Counted from the stretch's first letter, positions 7,505 to 16,859 are shown. The stretch is 20,004 nucleotides of DNA from Oxalobacteraceae bacterium (GCA_021151485.1 JAGKXB010000037.1:1-20004); one strand, 5' to 3'. Numbers and translations: made by a program. Notes: a model not told the origin generated them from the sequence alone.

Positions 7505-8320
7505 ATGCTCACCCATCCTCTACCCGATCCCGTCGCCCTATCCATCGGCCCACTCTCTATTCATTGGTATGGTTTGATGTATTTATTAGCCTTCGCTCAA
7601 TTCATCGCCTTGGGCAGAATCCGCATCAAGCAGCCACATATTCAAGCGCGGGGCTGGAAAATAGAAGACCTGGAAGACATGCTGTTTTATGGTGTATTGG
7701 GCGTGGTAATCGGCGGTCGTTTGGGGGAAGTTCTGTTTTATCAGCCTGCATATTATTTCTCTCATCCATCTCAAATCATTGCTATTTGGAAAGGCGGCAT
7801 GTCTTTCCACGGTGGCTTCTTAGGCGTCTTGCTGGCGATGGCGTTGTGGGCGCGTAAGGCGCAGCGTAATTTGCTGGATGTGTATGACTTCATCGCTCCC
7901 ATGGTGCCACTCGGTTATGCCGCTGGGCGCATCGGTAACTTTATCAACGCAGAATTGCCAGGACGCATCGCTGACCCGTCCTTGCCATGGGCCATGATTT
8001 GGCCGAATGTCGATAGTTTACCGCGTCATCCTTCCCCGATTTATCAAGCGTTGGTGGATGGTTTGCTACTCTTTATTTTGCTATGGCTGTATGCTCGTAA
8101 AGCACGCCCAAGGTTGGCGGTTGGTGCAATGTTTACCATGCTATATGGTTGCGCACGTTTTTTTACCGAATACTTCCGCACGCCAGATTACGAAGTGACG
8201 TGGTTGGGTTTCACGATTTCTGCTGGGCAAATGCTGTCATTGCCGATGATTGCGTTAGGTGCGCTGATGTTGGTTGGGGCTTATACCCGTCGCTCACCTG
8301 ACCTTGTGGGGCGTCAATAA
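7505..8320 (+). CDS. lgt: Prolipoprotein diacylglyceryl transferase Lgt
   Basis: Lgt is the inner-membrane enzyme that attaches diacylglycerol from phosphatidylglycerol to the lipobox cysteine of prolipoproteins, the first step of lipoprotein maturation. The 271-residue protein has several hydrophobic segments. It carries HGGFLG (residues 102-107), including the essential His, and the Lgt signature [20 protein letters not shown] (135-154), with R142, N145 and E150 at conserved positions. The C-terminal block FTEYFRTPD is also typical. The ATG at 7505 fits the family, although no clear ribosome binding site precedes it. The 279-bp gap to the divergent CoA-transferase gene holds the 96-bp repeat element. 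Confidence 0.96.
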   Translation: MLTHPLPDPVALSIGPLSIHWYGLMYLLAFAQFIALGRIRIKQPHIQARGWKIEDLEDMLFYGVLGVVIGGRLGEVLFYQPAYYFSHPSQIIAIWKGGMSFHGGFLGVLLAMALWARKAQRNLLDVYDFIAPMVPLGYAAGRIGNFINAELPGRIADPSLPWAMIWPNVDSLPRHPSPIYQALVDGLLLFILLWLYARKARPRLAVGAMFTMLYGCARFFTEYFRTPDYEVTWLGFTISAGQMLSLPMIALGALMLVGAYTRRSPDLVGRQ

Positions 8321-8321
8321 A

Positions 8322-8348
8322 GGTGCAATGCGCTTCGCTTATTGCACC
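8322..8348. terminator. Hairpin repeat after lgt
   Basis: GGTGCAAT (8322-8329) pairs with ATTGCACC (8341-8348), and an inner GCG/CGC stem with a CTT loop strengthens it. It starts one base after the lgt stop codon. The plus strand has no T-run after the stem, so it may be a REP-like 3' stabiliser or a weak terminator. Similar GGTGCAAT...ATTGCACC hairpins recur in many proteobacterial genomes as I recall; a second copy is not seen here. Confidence 0.55.
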
Positions 8349-8404
8349 CTACTTACTGAAAAAAATACAAAAAATTAATCGTCCATTATTGATAAATTTA
8401 TACT

Positions 8405-11038
8405 ATGCAAAACGACACCCCCCAAACCATTTTCCGCAAAAACTACACCCCACCCAGTTTTTTAGTCAGCCACGTCGACATGACGTTTAACCTGGATCCT
8501 AGTGCGACAAAAATACTGACCACCCTCCGCATGACACGCAATCCGGCCGGTGCCGATTCGGACATCGTGTTGTATGGCGATGGTGCGCAGCTGCTGGCAT
8601 TACGCATGAATGGCACGCTGCTTCCAACATCCGCTTATCAATTGGAAGGCGATAACTTACGGATTGCCAATGCGCCAGATGACGTCATCCTGGATGTTGA
8701 AACCCTGACCCAGCCTGACAAAAACACGTCCTTGATGGGCTTGTATATTTCCAACGGAAATTTCTTCACCCAATGCGAGGCAGAAGGATTTCGCAAGATG
8801 ACGTTTTTCCCCGATCGTCCAGATGTGATGGCGACTTATACGGTGACGCTCAAGGCGGATAAGGACAAATATCCCGTCCTGTTATCCAACGGCAATTTGA
8901 TCGAGCAAGGTGATTTGGATGATGGCCGGCATTACGCCAAATGGGAGGATCCGTTTAAAAAGCCTTCTTACTTATTCGCCCTGGTGGCGGCCAAACTGGT
9001 TTGCCAGGAAGAGCATTACACCCTGCAATCTGGCCGCAAGGTGTTACTGCAAGTCTGGGTGGAAGAAGGCAATCTCGACAAAACACAACACGCCATGGAT
9101 TCCTTAAAACACAGCATACGCTGGGATGAAACGCGCTTTGGCTTGGAATTGGATTTAGATCGCTTCATGATCGTCGCAGTGAGCGATTTCAATATGGGTG
9201 CAATGGAAAACAAGGGTTTGAATATTTTCAATACCAAGTACGTACTCGCCCACCCTCGCCTGGCAACGGATGTGGATTACGCGAATGTTGAAGGTGTGGT
9301 GGCACATGAATATTTTCACAACTGGACCGGCAATCGTGTCACTTGCCGTGACTGGTTTCAACTTTCTTTGAAGGAAGGGCTGACGGTATTTCGGGATCAG
9401 GAGTTTTCCGCCGACATGATGGGCAGCGCCTCTGGGAAGGCAGTCAACCGAATCGACAATGTGCGTACCTTGCGCCAAATCCAATTTGCGGAAGACGCCG
9501 GCCCAATGGCGCATCCGGTGAGGCCTGATTCCTATCTTGAAATCAACAACTTTTACACCACTACGATCTATGAAAAAGGGGCAGAAGTCGTCCGTATGCT
9601 GCAAACCTTGCTCGGCGTGGATGGCTTTCGTAAAGGAATGGATTTGTACTTTGAACGACATGACGGACAAGCCGTGACCTGCGATGATTTCCGCGCGGCC
9701 ATGGCCGATGCCAATGGACGTGATCTGACGCAATTTGAGCGCTGGTACAGCCAGGCTGGTACGCCACGCGTGCAAGTCAACACACAATACGATGCGTCGG
9801 CAAAAACCTATAACATCACGTTGACGCAAAGCTGCCCATCAACGCCTGGTCAAACTGAAAAGCTACCGTTTCATATTCCGTTTGCAATTGGTTTGTTGGA
9901 TCAACAAGGCCAAGACATGCCTTTATTGCCTAATAATGAGACGACTACGCTGCTGGAGTTGACGCAAACTAGGCAAACTTTCAGCTTTACCAACATCCAA
10001 GAACAACCCGTTCCTTCGCTATTACGCAATTTTTCCGCGCCGGTAGTGCTGGAATACGATTACTCAGACGATGATTTGCTGCATTTATTCCGCTACGACA
10101 GCGATGCGTTCAATCGTTGGGAAGCGGGTCAGCGTTTGGCGATGCAACGTTTATTGACACTGGCAAAGGCATTGCAAAACGATGCTGGTGCTGGCTCTAT
10201 TTTTGAACTCGATGAAAAATTCATCGCTGCGCAACGTGCGGCTTTGCGTGAAGAAACGTTGGACCCAGCTTTTTGTGAGTTGCTACTGACGCTGCCGTCA
10301 GAAGCCACGATCGCAGAACATTGCGAAATCATTGATCCCCAAGCCATCCACCAAGCGCGTCAAATCATACGCACACAACTGGCGCATGCGCTTCAAGATG
10401 ATTTATTACGTGTCTATCAATTGCATACCAGTTCAACACCTTACAGCCCTGATGCTGTCTCGGCTGGTAAGCGCAGCTTGAAAAATATCGCATTAGCGTA
10501 TCTTTCCCTTTTGCCTGCATCTGAAAATATTGCACAAGCACAATGTACGACGGCGGATAACATGACAGATCGGCTGGCGGCGCTGAATGCTTTGATCAAC
10601 ATTCCAGCATCTTCGGCAAAAGCATTAAAAGAGTTTTATGCCGATTTCCAAGAAGAAGCGTTAGTCATCGATAAATGGTTTGCCCTGCAAGCGATGGCCG
10701 ATACTTGCGATGTCGAAAATGTACGGCAACTGATGCAACATCCCGCCTTCACCCTGCAAAATCCTAACCGTGCGCGCAGTTTGATTTTCAGTTTCTGCAA
10801 TGCCAACCCAGCCGCTTTCCATGCAGCCGATGGCAGCGGTTATCAATTTTGGGCCGAGCAAGTGATTGCCATCAATGCCATCAATCCACAAGTAGCCGCA
10901 CGCCTAGCACGTAGTCTGGAACGCTGGCGCAAATACGCTCCAGCATTGCAAGAAAAAATGCGTGCAGCTTTGCAACAAGTCGCGCAAAATCCTGCGCTAT
11001 CCAAAGATGTGTTGGAAATTATTACGAAGACGTTATAA
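8405..11038 (+). CDS. pepN: Aminopeptidase N (M1 family)
   Basis: PepN is a cytoplasmic zinc aminopeptidase of the M1 family that removes N-terminal residues in the last steps of protein and peptide breakdown. The catalytic elements are all present: GAMEN (residues 265-269), which binds the substrate N-terminus; the zinc motif HEYFH (301-305); and the third zinc ligand Glu324, 19 residues on, in LSLKEGLTVFRDQEF. The catalytic tyrosine is probably Y389 in TTTIYEKGAEVVRML. The length of 877 residues fits the bacterial PepN group, and motif positions differ by only a few residues from the E. coli enzyme. No Shine-Dalgarno sequence is evident before the ATG at 8405. fbp follows after 37 bp on the same strand. 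Confidence 0.97.
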   Translation: MQNDTPQTIFRKNYTPPSFLVSHVDMTFNLDPSATKILTTLRMTRNPAGADSDIVLYGDGAQLLALRMNGTLLPTSAYQLEGDNLRIANAPDDVILDVETLTQPDKNTSLMGLYISNGNFFTQCEAEGFRKMTFFPDRPDVMATYTVTLKADKDKYPVLLSNGNLIEQGDLDDGRHYAKWEDPFKKPSYLFALVAAKLVCQEEHYTLQSGRKVLLQVWVEEGNLDKTQHAMDSLKHSIRWDETRFGLELDLDRFMIVAVSDFNMGAMENKGLNIFNTKYVLAHPRLATDVDYANVEGVVAHEYFHNWTGNRVTCRDWFQLSLKEGLTVFRDQEFSADMMGSASGKAVNRIDNVRTLRQIQFAEDAGPMAHPVRPDSYLEINNFYTTTIYEKGAEVVRMLQTLLGVDGFRKGMDLYFERHDGQAVTCDDFRAAMADANGRDLTQFERWYSQAGTPRVQVNTQYDASAKTYNITLTQSCPSTPGQTEKLPFHIPFAIGLLDQQGQDMPLLPNNETTTLLELTQTRQTFSFTNIQEQPVPSLLRNFSAPVVLEYDYSDDDLLHLFRYDSDAFNRWEAGQRLAMQRLLTLAKALQNDAGAGSIFELDEKFIAAQRAALREETLDPAFCELLLTLPSEATIAEHCEIIDPQAIHQARQIIRTQLAHALQDDLLRVYQLHTSSTPYSPDAVSAGKRSLKNIALAYLSLLPASENIAQAQCTTADNMTDRLAALNALINIPASSAKALKEFYADFQEEALVIDKWFALQAMADTCDVENVRQLMQHPAFTLQNPNRARSLIFSFCNANPAAFHAADGSGYQFWAEQVIAINAINPQVAARLARSLERWRKYAPALQEKMRAALQQVAQNPALSKDVLEIITKTL

Positions 11039-11078
11039 AAAATTTAAAGTTTAAAAAATCAATAACCTAGGAAAAATG

Positions 11079-12080
11079 ATGAAACGTATCAGCCTGACCC
11101 AACATCTCGTCGAAGAACAACGACTACACCACAGCATCACCGCCGAATTGCGCTTATTGATCGAAGTGGTTGCCAGTGCTTGTAAACATATCAGTCACTC
11201 AGTAGGAAAAGGCGCGTTAGGCGATGTACTCGGCACCGCACACAGTGAAAATGTGCAGGGTGAAGTGCAAAAAAAACTGGACGTGATTTCCAATGAAATC
11301 TTGTTAGAAGCCAACGAATGGGGCGGTCATTTAGCAGCTATGGCATCGGAAGAAATGGAAACCATCCACCCAATTCCCCATCGCTATCCCATGGGCGAAT
11401 ACATGTTGTTGTTTGATCCATTAGACGGTTCCAGCAATATCGACGTCAATGTGTCGATCGGTACGATTTTCTCGGTATTAAAAGCACCAGAAGGCATGAC
11501 CACGCCGTTGGAAAAAGACTTCCTGCAAGCGGGTTGCAACCAAGTCGCCGCTGGTTATGCCGTCTACGGCCCACAGACTTTGCTGGTACTCACAACGGGC
11601 AATGGTGTGAATTGCTTCACCTTAAACAGAGAAACTGGCTCATGGATTCTGACCGAGCGCCACATGATGATTCCGGTAGAAACCAAAGAATTCGCCATCA
11701 ATGCCTCCAACGCACGCCACTGGCACCCACCTGTTCAGCGTTATATCAACGAATTGCTAGCCGGCAGCGAAGGACCGCGCGGGCATAACTTCAATATGCG
11801 CTGGATTGCCTCCATGGTCGCCGACGTGCATCGTATCCTCTGCCGTGGCGGTATTTTTATGTACCCAGCCGATGCGCGTGATCCAGACAAACCAGGCAAA
11901 TTACGTTTGATGTATGAAGCCAATCCCATGGCCTTTATCGTCGAACAAGCTGGCGGCGCTGCAACCAATGGTAATCAACGCATTCTGGATATTGTTCCTG
12001 AAAAATTACATCAACGCGTTCCAGTCTTTTTAGGATCAAAAGCAGAGGTGGAGTTGGTGACGAGTTATCACCGGGTTTGA
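11079..12080 (+). CDS. fbp: Class I fructose-1,6-bisphosphatase
   Basis: Fbp hydrolyses fructose 1,6-bisphosphate to fructose 6-phosphate in gluconeogenesis and carbon fixation cycles. The metal-binding signature [10 protein letters not shown] is at about residues 113-122 and is preceded by the acidic [26 protein letters not shown] is the typical C-terminal substrate and metal block. At 333 residues it is normal for proteobacterial class I enzymes. Two ATGs lie in a row (11076 and 11079); the second is better spaced from the AGGA at 11069-11072 (six bases against three), so I use it. It follows pepN closely and may be cotranscribed. Its 3' end faces the antitoxin-like gene. Confidence 0.96.
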   Translation: MKRISLTQHLVEEQRLHHSITAELRLLIEVVASACKHISHSVGKGALGDVLGTAHSENVQGEVQKKLDVISNEILLEANEWGGHLAAMASEEMETIHPIPHRYPMGEYMLLFDPLDGSSNIDVNVSIGTIFSVLKAPEGMTTPLEKDFLQAGCNQVAAGYAVYGPQTLLVLTTGNGVNCFTLNRETGSWILTERHMMIPVETKEFAINASNARHWHPPVQRYINELLAGSEGPRGHNFNMRWIASMVADVHRILCRGGIFMYPADARDPDKPGKLRLMYEANPMAFIVEQAGGAATNGNQRILDIVPEKLHQRVPVFLGSKAEVELVTSYHRV

Positions 12081-12122
12081 TTTATTATTCACTGCAAGCC
12101 TTGCTACTCCTCTGCAACTGCA

Positions 12123-12281
12123 TCAAGGCAGCACCAGCGCCGGCAGAGGGTTGTCCGTTTCAAGACTGTCAACCCAATCTTGCACGGCTTGGTGGTCAAC
12201 GACATAACCAGCCTTGACATCGAGCATCGCTTCGCGAGTCAAACGACTACGCTCCTCCTGCTCAATATTGATTTTATTCAT
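12123..12281 (-). CDS. Orphan antitoxin-like small protein
   Basis: This 52-residue protein (MNKINIEQEERSRLTREAML... ending DNPLPALVLP) resembles the short CopG/ParD-like antitoxins that often carry a DVxAGxxVDHQAVQxWxDSL core; here the core reads DVKAGYVVDHQAVQDWVDSL (21-40). Such proteins normally neutralise a ParE/RelE-type toxin encoded next to them. No toxin gene is present: downstream is only the convergent fbp gene 42 bp away, and upstream are a terminator and tRNA-Pro. The ATG at 12281 is chosen because the family-like sequence begins there. A TTG at 12320 in the same frame would add 13 residues read through four 7-bp repeats. The resemblance is from memory, so the family name is moderately sure and the orphan status is what the window shows. 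Confidence 0.6.
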   Translation of the reverse strand: MNKINIEQEERSRLTREAMLDVKAGYVVDHQAVQDWVDSLETDNPLPALVLP

Positions 12282-12282
12282 A

Positions 12283-12310
12283 TAGCAAATAGCAAATAGC
12301 AAATAGCAAA
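12283..12310. repeat. Heptanucleotide tandem repeat (TAGCAAA) x4
   Basis: Four exact copies of TAGCAAA run from 12283 to 12310 and end one base before the ATG of the antitoxin-like gene (TTTGCTA on the coding strand). A copy-number change would alter the leader length and shift the frame of any start placed upstream of the repeat. Confidence 0.85.
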
Positions 12311-12321
12311 CATCCCCCAAA

Positions 12322-12358
12322 AAAAAGACTTATAAGAAAAAATCTTATAAGTCTTTTT
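12322..12358 (-). terminator. Strong Rho-independent terminator after tRNA-Pro
   Basis: AAAAAGACTTATAAGA (12322-12337) is perfectly complementary to TCTTATAAGTCTTTTT (12343-12358), giving a 16-bp stem with a five-A loop. A T-tract follows on the minus strand, where it ends the tRNA transcript. The symmetric A/T flanks mean it could also work on the plus strand. Confidence 0.85.
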
Positions 12359-12372
12359 GGTTATTACATTCT

Positions 12373-12449
12373 TGGTCGGGACGGTGTGATTCGAACACAC
12401 GACCCCTTGCACCCCATGCAAGTACGCTACCAGGCTGCGCTACGCCCCG
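12373..12449 (-). tRNA. tRNA-Pro (anticodon GGG)
   Basis: The 77-nt minus-strand sequence folds as a standard cloverleaf. The acceptor stem CGGGGCG pairs with CGTCCCG, the D arm is GTAGCGCAGCCTGGTAGC, the anticodon stem CTTGC/GCAAG encloses the loop ATGGGGT, and the T arm contains GTTCGAATC. The 3' ACCA is encoded. The anticodon is GGG, which reads CCC and CCU proline codons. Confidence 0.97.
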
Positions 12450-12460
12450 ACGAGTCGCGC

Positions 12461-12490
12461 ATTATAGCAGGCGGCATTCGTGCTCATCAA
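12461..12490 (-). promoter_or_regulatory. Promoter of tRNA-Pro
   Basis: On the minus strand an extended -10 TGCTATAAT (TATAAT at 12461-12466) lies 11 bp before the tRNA, followed by the GC-rich discriminator GCGCGA, typical of stable-RNA promoters. A -35-like TTGATG at 12485-12490 has an 18-bp spacer and overlaps the 3' end of the quinone oxidoreductase gene. Confidence 0.65.
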
Positions 12491-13467
12491 CATACTTGCA
12501 ACATGATTTTGCCAATATGCGTGCTTGTTTCCATCAGCGCATGGGCTTTTGCCGCTTGTTGTAATGGGAAAATCTGATGCACAACCGGTTTGATTGCGCC
12601 ATCTTCTAGCAAAGGCCAAACATGCGTTTGTAATTTGCGGGCAATTTCTGCTTTAAAACTGACTGGTCGGGCGCGTAGGGTTGAACCGGTGATGGTTAGT
12701 CGGCGTAACAAGACTTGCCCCAAATCAACCTGTGCTTTAGCGCCACCTAACAATGCAATCAATGCCAAACGACCATCATTAGCCAGGCAATTAATTTCAC
12801 GTGGCACGTAATCGCCGCCTACCATATCTAAAATCACATCCACACCTTTGCCATTAGTTAAGGCTTTGGTGATTTCGACAAAATCTTCTTTGCCGTAATG
12901 AATCGCACGCTCTGCACCCAGCGCTTCACAAGCACGGCATTTTTCGTCCGAACCGGCAGTAGCAAACACACGATGCCCCAAGGCTGTAGCGATTTGAATC
13001 GCCGCCACGCCAATGCCGGAAGTTCCGCCTTGTACTAACAACGTTTCCGCTCCGCTCAAATGAGCGCGATCAAACACATTGCTCCATACGGTGAAATACG
13101 TTTCTGGCAAGGATGCTGCTTCTATCACGCTTAAACCTTGTGGAATCGGCAAACATTGTTGAATGGGAGCGGTGCAATATTCGGCATATCCACCACCTTG
13201 CACCAGAGCACACACCATATCGCCAGGTTTGAATGGGCTATCAACATAATCCCCATCCACAATTTCACCGGCTACCTCTAACCCAGGCAAATCCGACGCA
13301 CCAGGCGGAACGGGATAACGCCCCAAACGTTGCAATACGTCGGGTCGATTAATGCCCGCGGCATGCACTTTGATCAATATTTCACCAGCTTGAGGAGCAG
13401 GAATAGGATGCTCGCAGAGTTGCAATACATCAGGAGAGCCGGGTTGTGTGATTTCTATTGCGCGCAT
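12487..13467 (-). CDS. NAD(P)H-quinone oxidoreductase, zinc-independent MDR family (PIG3-like)
   Basis: This 326-residue protein is a medium-chain dehydrogenase/reductase of the quinone oxidoreductase group (QOR/TP53I3-PIG3-like), soluble and NADPH-using. Evidence is the opening [17 protein letters not shown], the GroES-like domain with [19 protein letters not shown] (34-52), [12 protein letters not shown] (58-69), and the nucleotide-binding loop [16 protein letters not shown] (145-160). The cysteine zinc ligands of alcohol dehydrogenases are absent, as expected for this group. It lies downstream of the PLP-enzyme gene on the same strand, but the two are separated by the second 96-bp repeat element. 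The physiological substrate is unknown; reduction of quinones or reactive carbonyls is the family's usual role. Confidence 0.88.
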   Translation of the reverse strand: MRAIEITQPGSPDVLQLCEHPIPAPQAGEILIKVHAAGINRPDVLQRLGRYPVPPGASDLPGLEVAGEIVDGDYVDSPFKPGDMVCALVQGGGYAEYCTAPIQQCLPIPQGLSVIEAASLPETYFTVWSNVFDRAHLSGAETLLVQGGTSGIGVAAIQIATALGHRVFATAGSDEKCRACEALGAERAIHYGKEDFVEITKALTNGKGVDVILDMVGGDYVPREINCLANDGRLALIALLGGAKAQVDLGQVLLRRLTITGSTLRARPVSFKAEIARKLQTHVWPLLEDGAIKPVVHQIFPLQQAAKAHALMETSTHIGKIMLQVC

Positions 13468-13494
13468 GAGATAAATGAACTGAATAAATTAAAA

Positions 13495-13590
13495 TCATCA
13501 TCCCCGAGTGCTTTAGCCGGGGACCAAGTGGCTTTTAGTAGTCAACAACGAAAAACGCTGGGTTCCCGCCTAAACCCGCGGGAACGACGG
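13495..13590 (-). mobile_element. 96-bp MITE-like double-hairpin element, copy 2
   Basis: This is the inverted partner of the element at 7271-7366, with 82 of 96 positions identical. Most differences are in the middle and at the outer six bases of one end (TCATCA in place of CCGTCG). It starts 8 bp after the stop codon of the PLP-enzyme gene. In that reading direction the first hairpin (GTTCCCGC/GCGGGAAC, 13585-13578 and 13569-13562) is followed by a T5 run (13555-13551), so it may serve as a terminator for that gene. Confidence 0.75.
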
Positions 13591-13598
13591 ACTATTGA

Positions 13599-14771
13599 CT
13601 ATATAGACAAGGTATCAAAAGCCTGCTCCAAATCCGCAATCAAATCCATAGGATCTTCTAATCCTATATTCAAACGCACTAACTGCCCTGCTTCGTTCCA
13701 ATCCTGACGCATGCCACGCATGCGATAAGGGACACATAGGCTGTTGACACCGCCCCAGCTATAACCGATTTTGAAAAGTTTCAGACTATCGACAAAACGA
13801 TCGGTTTGTTCTTCGCTAAAACGCGAATCAAATAGCACAGAGAAAAGTCCGCCTGCGCCAATGAAGTCACGTTTCCAGTGCCCATGTCCCGGACAATCGG
13901 GCAAAGCTGGGTGTAATACTTTGCTGATTTCAGGACGTGTTTTCAGCCAATTGGCAAGGACACGCGCAGCCTTGTCATGCGCGTCAAAACGTAATCTCAA
14001 GGTAGGTAAACTGCGCAACACCAAATAAGCATCATCCGCACCGACGCCCAAACCCAAACGCATGTGCGCGATATCGATTTTTTGGCTGAGTTTTTTCTCG
14101 CGTGTAATGACCGCGCCCATCAAAACATCTGAGCTGCCAGATTGATACTTGGTCAACGCTTGTACAGAAATATCGACACCGTGATCGAATGCTTTGAATG
14201 CGATACCGGCCGACCATGTGTTATCAATTGCCGTCAGCACATTCTTTTCACGTGCCACTTTGCATATGGCAGGAACATCCGGCACCTCCATCGAAATAGA
14301 GCCCGGTGCTTCGATCCAAATCAAGCGCGTATTGGGCAAAATGCACTCAGCGATTCTCTCACCTATCAAAGGATCATAAAAACGCGCCGTGATGCCAAAA
14401 CTCTGCTTTAACCAAGACCCGAGTTCACGATTGGGGCCGTAAACATTGTCAGGAATCAAAACGTCATCGCCAGTTTTGAGAAAGGCAAAATCCACCATCG
14501 CAATTGCCGCCAAACCACTAGGCGCCAAGACACAATACTGCCCACCTTCGACTTCTGCCAAACGTGCTTCTAGGGTAAACGTCGTAGGCGTGCCATGCAA
14601 ACCGTAGGTATACGCGCTCTTGTCCTGCCAATTACGCGCACGCATAGCGGCGACATTTTCAAACAACACGCTAGAAGCATGATGAATTGCCATCGGAAAT
14701 GCAGCGAATCCATCCGGCGCCTGATAATCGCTATGGATGAGTTTGGTTTGGGGTGAGGCTTTTTGGGTCAT
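13599..14771 (-). CDS. metC: Cystathionine beta-lyase-like trans-sulfuration PLP enzyme
   Basis: A fold-type I PLP enzyme of the Cys/Met metabolism family. The PLP lysine is K208 in ALTKYQSGSSDVLMG, D183 in AIDNTWSAG holds the pyridine nitrogen, and Y56 lies in YTYGLHGTPTTFTLE, which contacts the phosphate of the neighbouring subunit. Tyr111 in DNVYGPNRE stacks on the cofactor. The positions 111, 183 and 208 are very close to those of E. coli MetC, so cystathionine beta-lyase (cystathionine to homocysteine, pyruvate and ammonia) is the best call. Members of this family are hard to separate by sequence, and a gamma-lyase or related activity is possible. Length is 390 residues. It lies 24 bp downstream of rimO and is probably cotranscribed with it. 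Confidence 0.85.
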   Translation of the reverse strand: MTQKASPQTKLIHSDYQAPDGFAAFPMAIHHASSVLFENVAAMRARNWQDKSAYTYGLHGTPTTFTLEARLAEVEGGQYCVLAPSGLAAIAMVDFAFLKTGDDVLIPDNVYGPNRELGSWLKQSFGITARFYDPLIGERIAECILPNTRLIWIEAPGSISMEVPDVPAICKVAREKNVLTAIDNTWSAGIAFKAFDHGVDISVQALTKYQSGSSDVLMGAVITREKKLSQKIDIAHMRLGLGVGADDAYLVLRSLPTLRLRFDAHDKAARVLANWLKTRPEISKVLHPALPDCPGHGHWKRDFIGAGGLFSVLFDSRFSEEQTDRFVDSLKLFKIGYSWGGVNSLCVPYRMRGMRQDWNEAGQLVRLNIGLEDPMDLIADLEQAFDTLSI

Positions 14772-14795
14772 GCAATGTGTCCATCGATGAGGGAG

Positions 14796-16175
14796 CTATG
14801 CCCTAGCCCACAAATCATGTGCATCGGCAGCAGTGACTTCTACTTCGACAAATTCACCCACCACCAATTTTTTATGTGGCTCATAAGGTGGTTTGACATA
14901 CACCACACCATCAATTTCTGGTGCATCGGCGCTGGAGCGCCCTATTCCACCAGTACGGTTCACTTCATCGATCAAGACCCGCATCGTGCTGCCGACTTTG
15001 GCTTGCAGGCGTTGTTTTGAAATGCTTTCTTGCAATTGCATCAATCGCGCGCGGCGTTCTTCACGTACTTCTAGTGGAACGGGATTTGGCAAGTCATTCG
15101 CGCTGGCGCCTTCCACGTCAGAATAGGCAAAGCAGCCCAGTCTATCGATTTGCGCTTCTTGAATGAAGTCGAGCAGATATTGAAATTCCGCTTCCGTCTC
15201 GCCAGGAAAACCAGCAATAAAGGTCGAACGTATCGTGAGATCTGGACACAATTTTCGCCATGCTTGTATCCGTTCGATATTCTTTTCGCCGCTAGCTGGA
15301 CGTTTCATGCGTTTTAATACATCAGGATGCGCATGTTGCAACGGCACGTCCAAATACGGCAACACCGATCCCTGCGCCATCAGAGGAATAACGTCATCAA
15401 CATGCGGATAGGGATAAACATAGTGCAAGCGCACCCAAGCGCCATATTGGGCTGCCAACTCACCCAACGCCGTGACCAATTGCGTCATGTGCGTTTTGAC
15501 GGGTTTGCCATTCCAAAAACCCATACGGAATTTGATATCCACGCCATAAGCACTCGTATCCTGTGAAATAACCAACAACTCCTTCACGCCAGCTTTAAAC
15601 AGATTTTCTGCTTCCAACATAATGTCAGCCACAGGACGCGACACCAAATCGCCACGCATGGAAGGAATAATGCAAAAGCTGCAACGGTGGTTGCAACCCT
15701 CTGAAATTTTCAAATACGCATAATGCTTAGGCGTCAACTTGATGCCTTGTGCAGGTAGCAAATCCAAAAATGGATCGTGTGGTTTTGGCAAATGTTGATG
15801 CACCGCGTCCATCACTTCCCCCAAAGCATGCGGGCCGGTTACGGCTAATACTTTGGGGTGTGTTTTCAAGATGATGTCCTCACCCGCCGCATCTTTTTTG
15901 ACGCCTAAGCAACCTGTGACAATGACTTTGCCATTTTCTTGCAAGGCTTCGCCAATCGCATCTAATGACTCTTGCACCGCGGCATCGATAAAACCGCAAG
16001 TATTCACGATCACTAAATCTGCACCATCGTAGGATTTAGCCGTCTCATAACCCTCAGCACGCAATTGGGTCAAAATTTGTTCAGAATCAACCAACGCTTT
16101 AGGACATCCGAGTGACACAAAACCAACTTTAGGAGCGATTTCTGTAGGTGTAGAACTAGGGGAATTTTTAGACAT
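14796..16175 (-). CDS. rimO: Ribosomal protein uS12 methylthiotransferase RimO
   Basis: RimO is a radical-SAM enzyme with two Fe-S clusters that methylthiolates a conserved aspartate of ribosomal protein S12. The N-terminal UPF0004 domain has the three cluster cysteines C24 ([15 protein letters not shown]), C60 (VNTCGF) and C89 (TGCLG). The radical-SAM motif is CNHRCSFC (C161, C165, C168), followed by [13 protein letters not shown]; a TRAM domain ends the protein. The ATG at 16175 gives 459 residues. The frame is open to 16349, but that extra stretch overlaps phaR and is low-complexity, rich in K, R, F and I, and not family sequence. The phaR-rimO order is shared with many Burkholderiales. 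Confidence 0.96.
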   Translation of the reverse strand: MSKNSPSSTPTEIAPKVGFVSLGCPKALVDSEQILTQLRAEGYETAKSYDGADLVIVNTCGFIDAAVQESLDAIGEALQENGKVIVTGCLGVKKDAAGEDIILKTHPKVLAVTGPHALGEVMDAVHQHLPKPHDPFLDLLPAQGIKLTPKHYAYLKISEGCNHRCSFCIIPSMRGDLVSRPVADIMLEAENLFKAGVKELLVISQDTSAYGVDIKFRMGFWNGKPVKTHMTQLVTALGELAAQYGAWVRLHYVYPYPHVDDVIPLMAQGSVLPYLDVPLQHAHPDVLKRMKRPASGEKNIERIQAWRKLCPDLTIRSTFIAGFPGETEAEFQYLLDFIQEAQIDRLGCFAYSDVEGASANDLPNPVPLEVREERRARLMQLQESISKQRLQAKVGSTMRVLIDEVNRTGGIGRSSADAPEIDGVVYVKPPYEPHKKLVVGEFVEVEVTAADAHDLWARA

Positions 16176-16251
16176 AAAAAATAAAATAAGACGTATAAAA
16201 CGTACAAAACAAATAAAACAGATGTAAGGAGTAAAACCAGTGGACGAAGAT

Positions 16252-16797
16252 CTATTCCTTCGATTTAAACGGAAAAGCAGAAAATATGTTTTTACCCTGG
16301 TTTTGCATTTGCTCCTGCATTTGCGAAAACAGGTTTTTACTTTGATCAAGATAGGTGCTCATGATGCCTTGCATCATTGGACCTTGCACAGTCATGAACT
16401 GCGTCCACATTTCAGGATTAAAGGGCTTGCCTTCGGCTAAGTTCTTTGAATTTTCAGTTAGTTTGCTTTGAATTTCCAAAAAAGTTTGAATATTTTTTTC
16501 CAAATACGACCCCATCATGCCTTGCATCACATGACCGTAAGAACGAATAATTTGCGATAAAGCAGTGCTAGAAAAGATGGGCACGCCATTGGACTCCTCT
16601 TCCAAAATAATTTGCAGCAAAATGCTGCGCGTTAAATCTTCTTTACCTTTGGTGTCCATGACAATGAAGTTTTCATTGTTCAAAACCAATTCTTTGATAT
16701 CAGCAAGCGTAATGTACGCACTGGTTTTGGTGTCGTACAGACGACGATTGGGGTATTTTTTGATCAAACGCGCCGAGGAGTTTTTCGTACTATTCAT
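16252..16797 (-). CDS. phaR: Polyhydroxyalkanoate synthesis repressor PhaR
   Basis: PhaR represses phasin genes and its own gene, and is released when it binds to PHA granules. The DNA-binding N-terminal domain is unmistakable: [20 protein letters not shown] (residues 11-30), then [20 protein letters not shown]. Two granule-associated repeats follow ([17 protein letters not shown], 90-106, and [17 protein letters not shown], 141-157), so the internal duplication of the family is visible. The length of 181 residues matches the Cupriavidus-type protein. A GGAA lies seven bases before the ATG at 16797. The 112-bp gap to phaB contains a -10-like TATAAT on the minus strand (16869-16874) and an imperfect palindrome, so phaR may have its own promoter. 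Confidence 0.95.
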   Translation of the reverse strand: MNSTKNSSARLIKKYPNRRLYDTKTSAYITLADIKELVLNNENFIVMDTKGKEDLTRSILLQIILEEESNGVPIFSSTALSQIIRSYGHVMQGMMGSYLEKNIQTFLEIQSKLTENSKNLAEGKPFNPEMWTQFMTVQGPMMQGIMSTYLDQSKNLFSQMQEQMQNQGKNIFSAFPFKSKE

Positions 16798-16843
16798 TGA
16801 GATTCCAATTGATAATTGATTACACCGTGGTGCATTTTTACTT

Positions 16844-16859
16844 GCAAAACCGGGTTTGC
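16844..16859. promoter_or_regulatory. Imperfect palindrome in the phaR leader, possible operator
   Basis: GCAAAACCGGGTTTGC is a 16-bp inverted repeat with one mismatched pair, lying 47-62 bp before the phaR start and just downstream of a -10-like TATAAT. PhaR proteins autoregulate in relatives, so this is a candidate binding site. It is inferred from position only. Confidence 0.3.

Noticed and set aside
9155..9829. Long antisense open frame (224 codons) inside pepN
   Set aside because: It lies wholly opposite the catalytic region of an intact pepN, has no recognisable domain, and is explained by codon bias of the sense gene.
12283..12310. Repeat cluster considered as a CRISPR array
   Set aside because: The units are only 7 bp and directly adjacent, with no spacers and no cas genes nearby.
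12386..12577. Plus-strand frame of 63 codons
   Set aside because: It runs through the tRNA-Pro gene and antisense to the end of the quinone oxidoreductase gene.
16176..16349. 58-residue N-terminal extension of RimO
   Set aside because: It overlaps the end of phaR, is basic and low-complexity, and RimO normally begins shortly before GFVSLGCPK.
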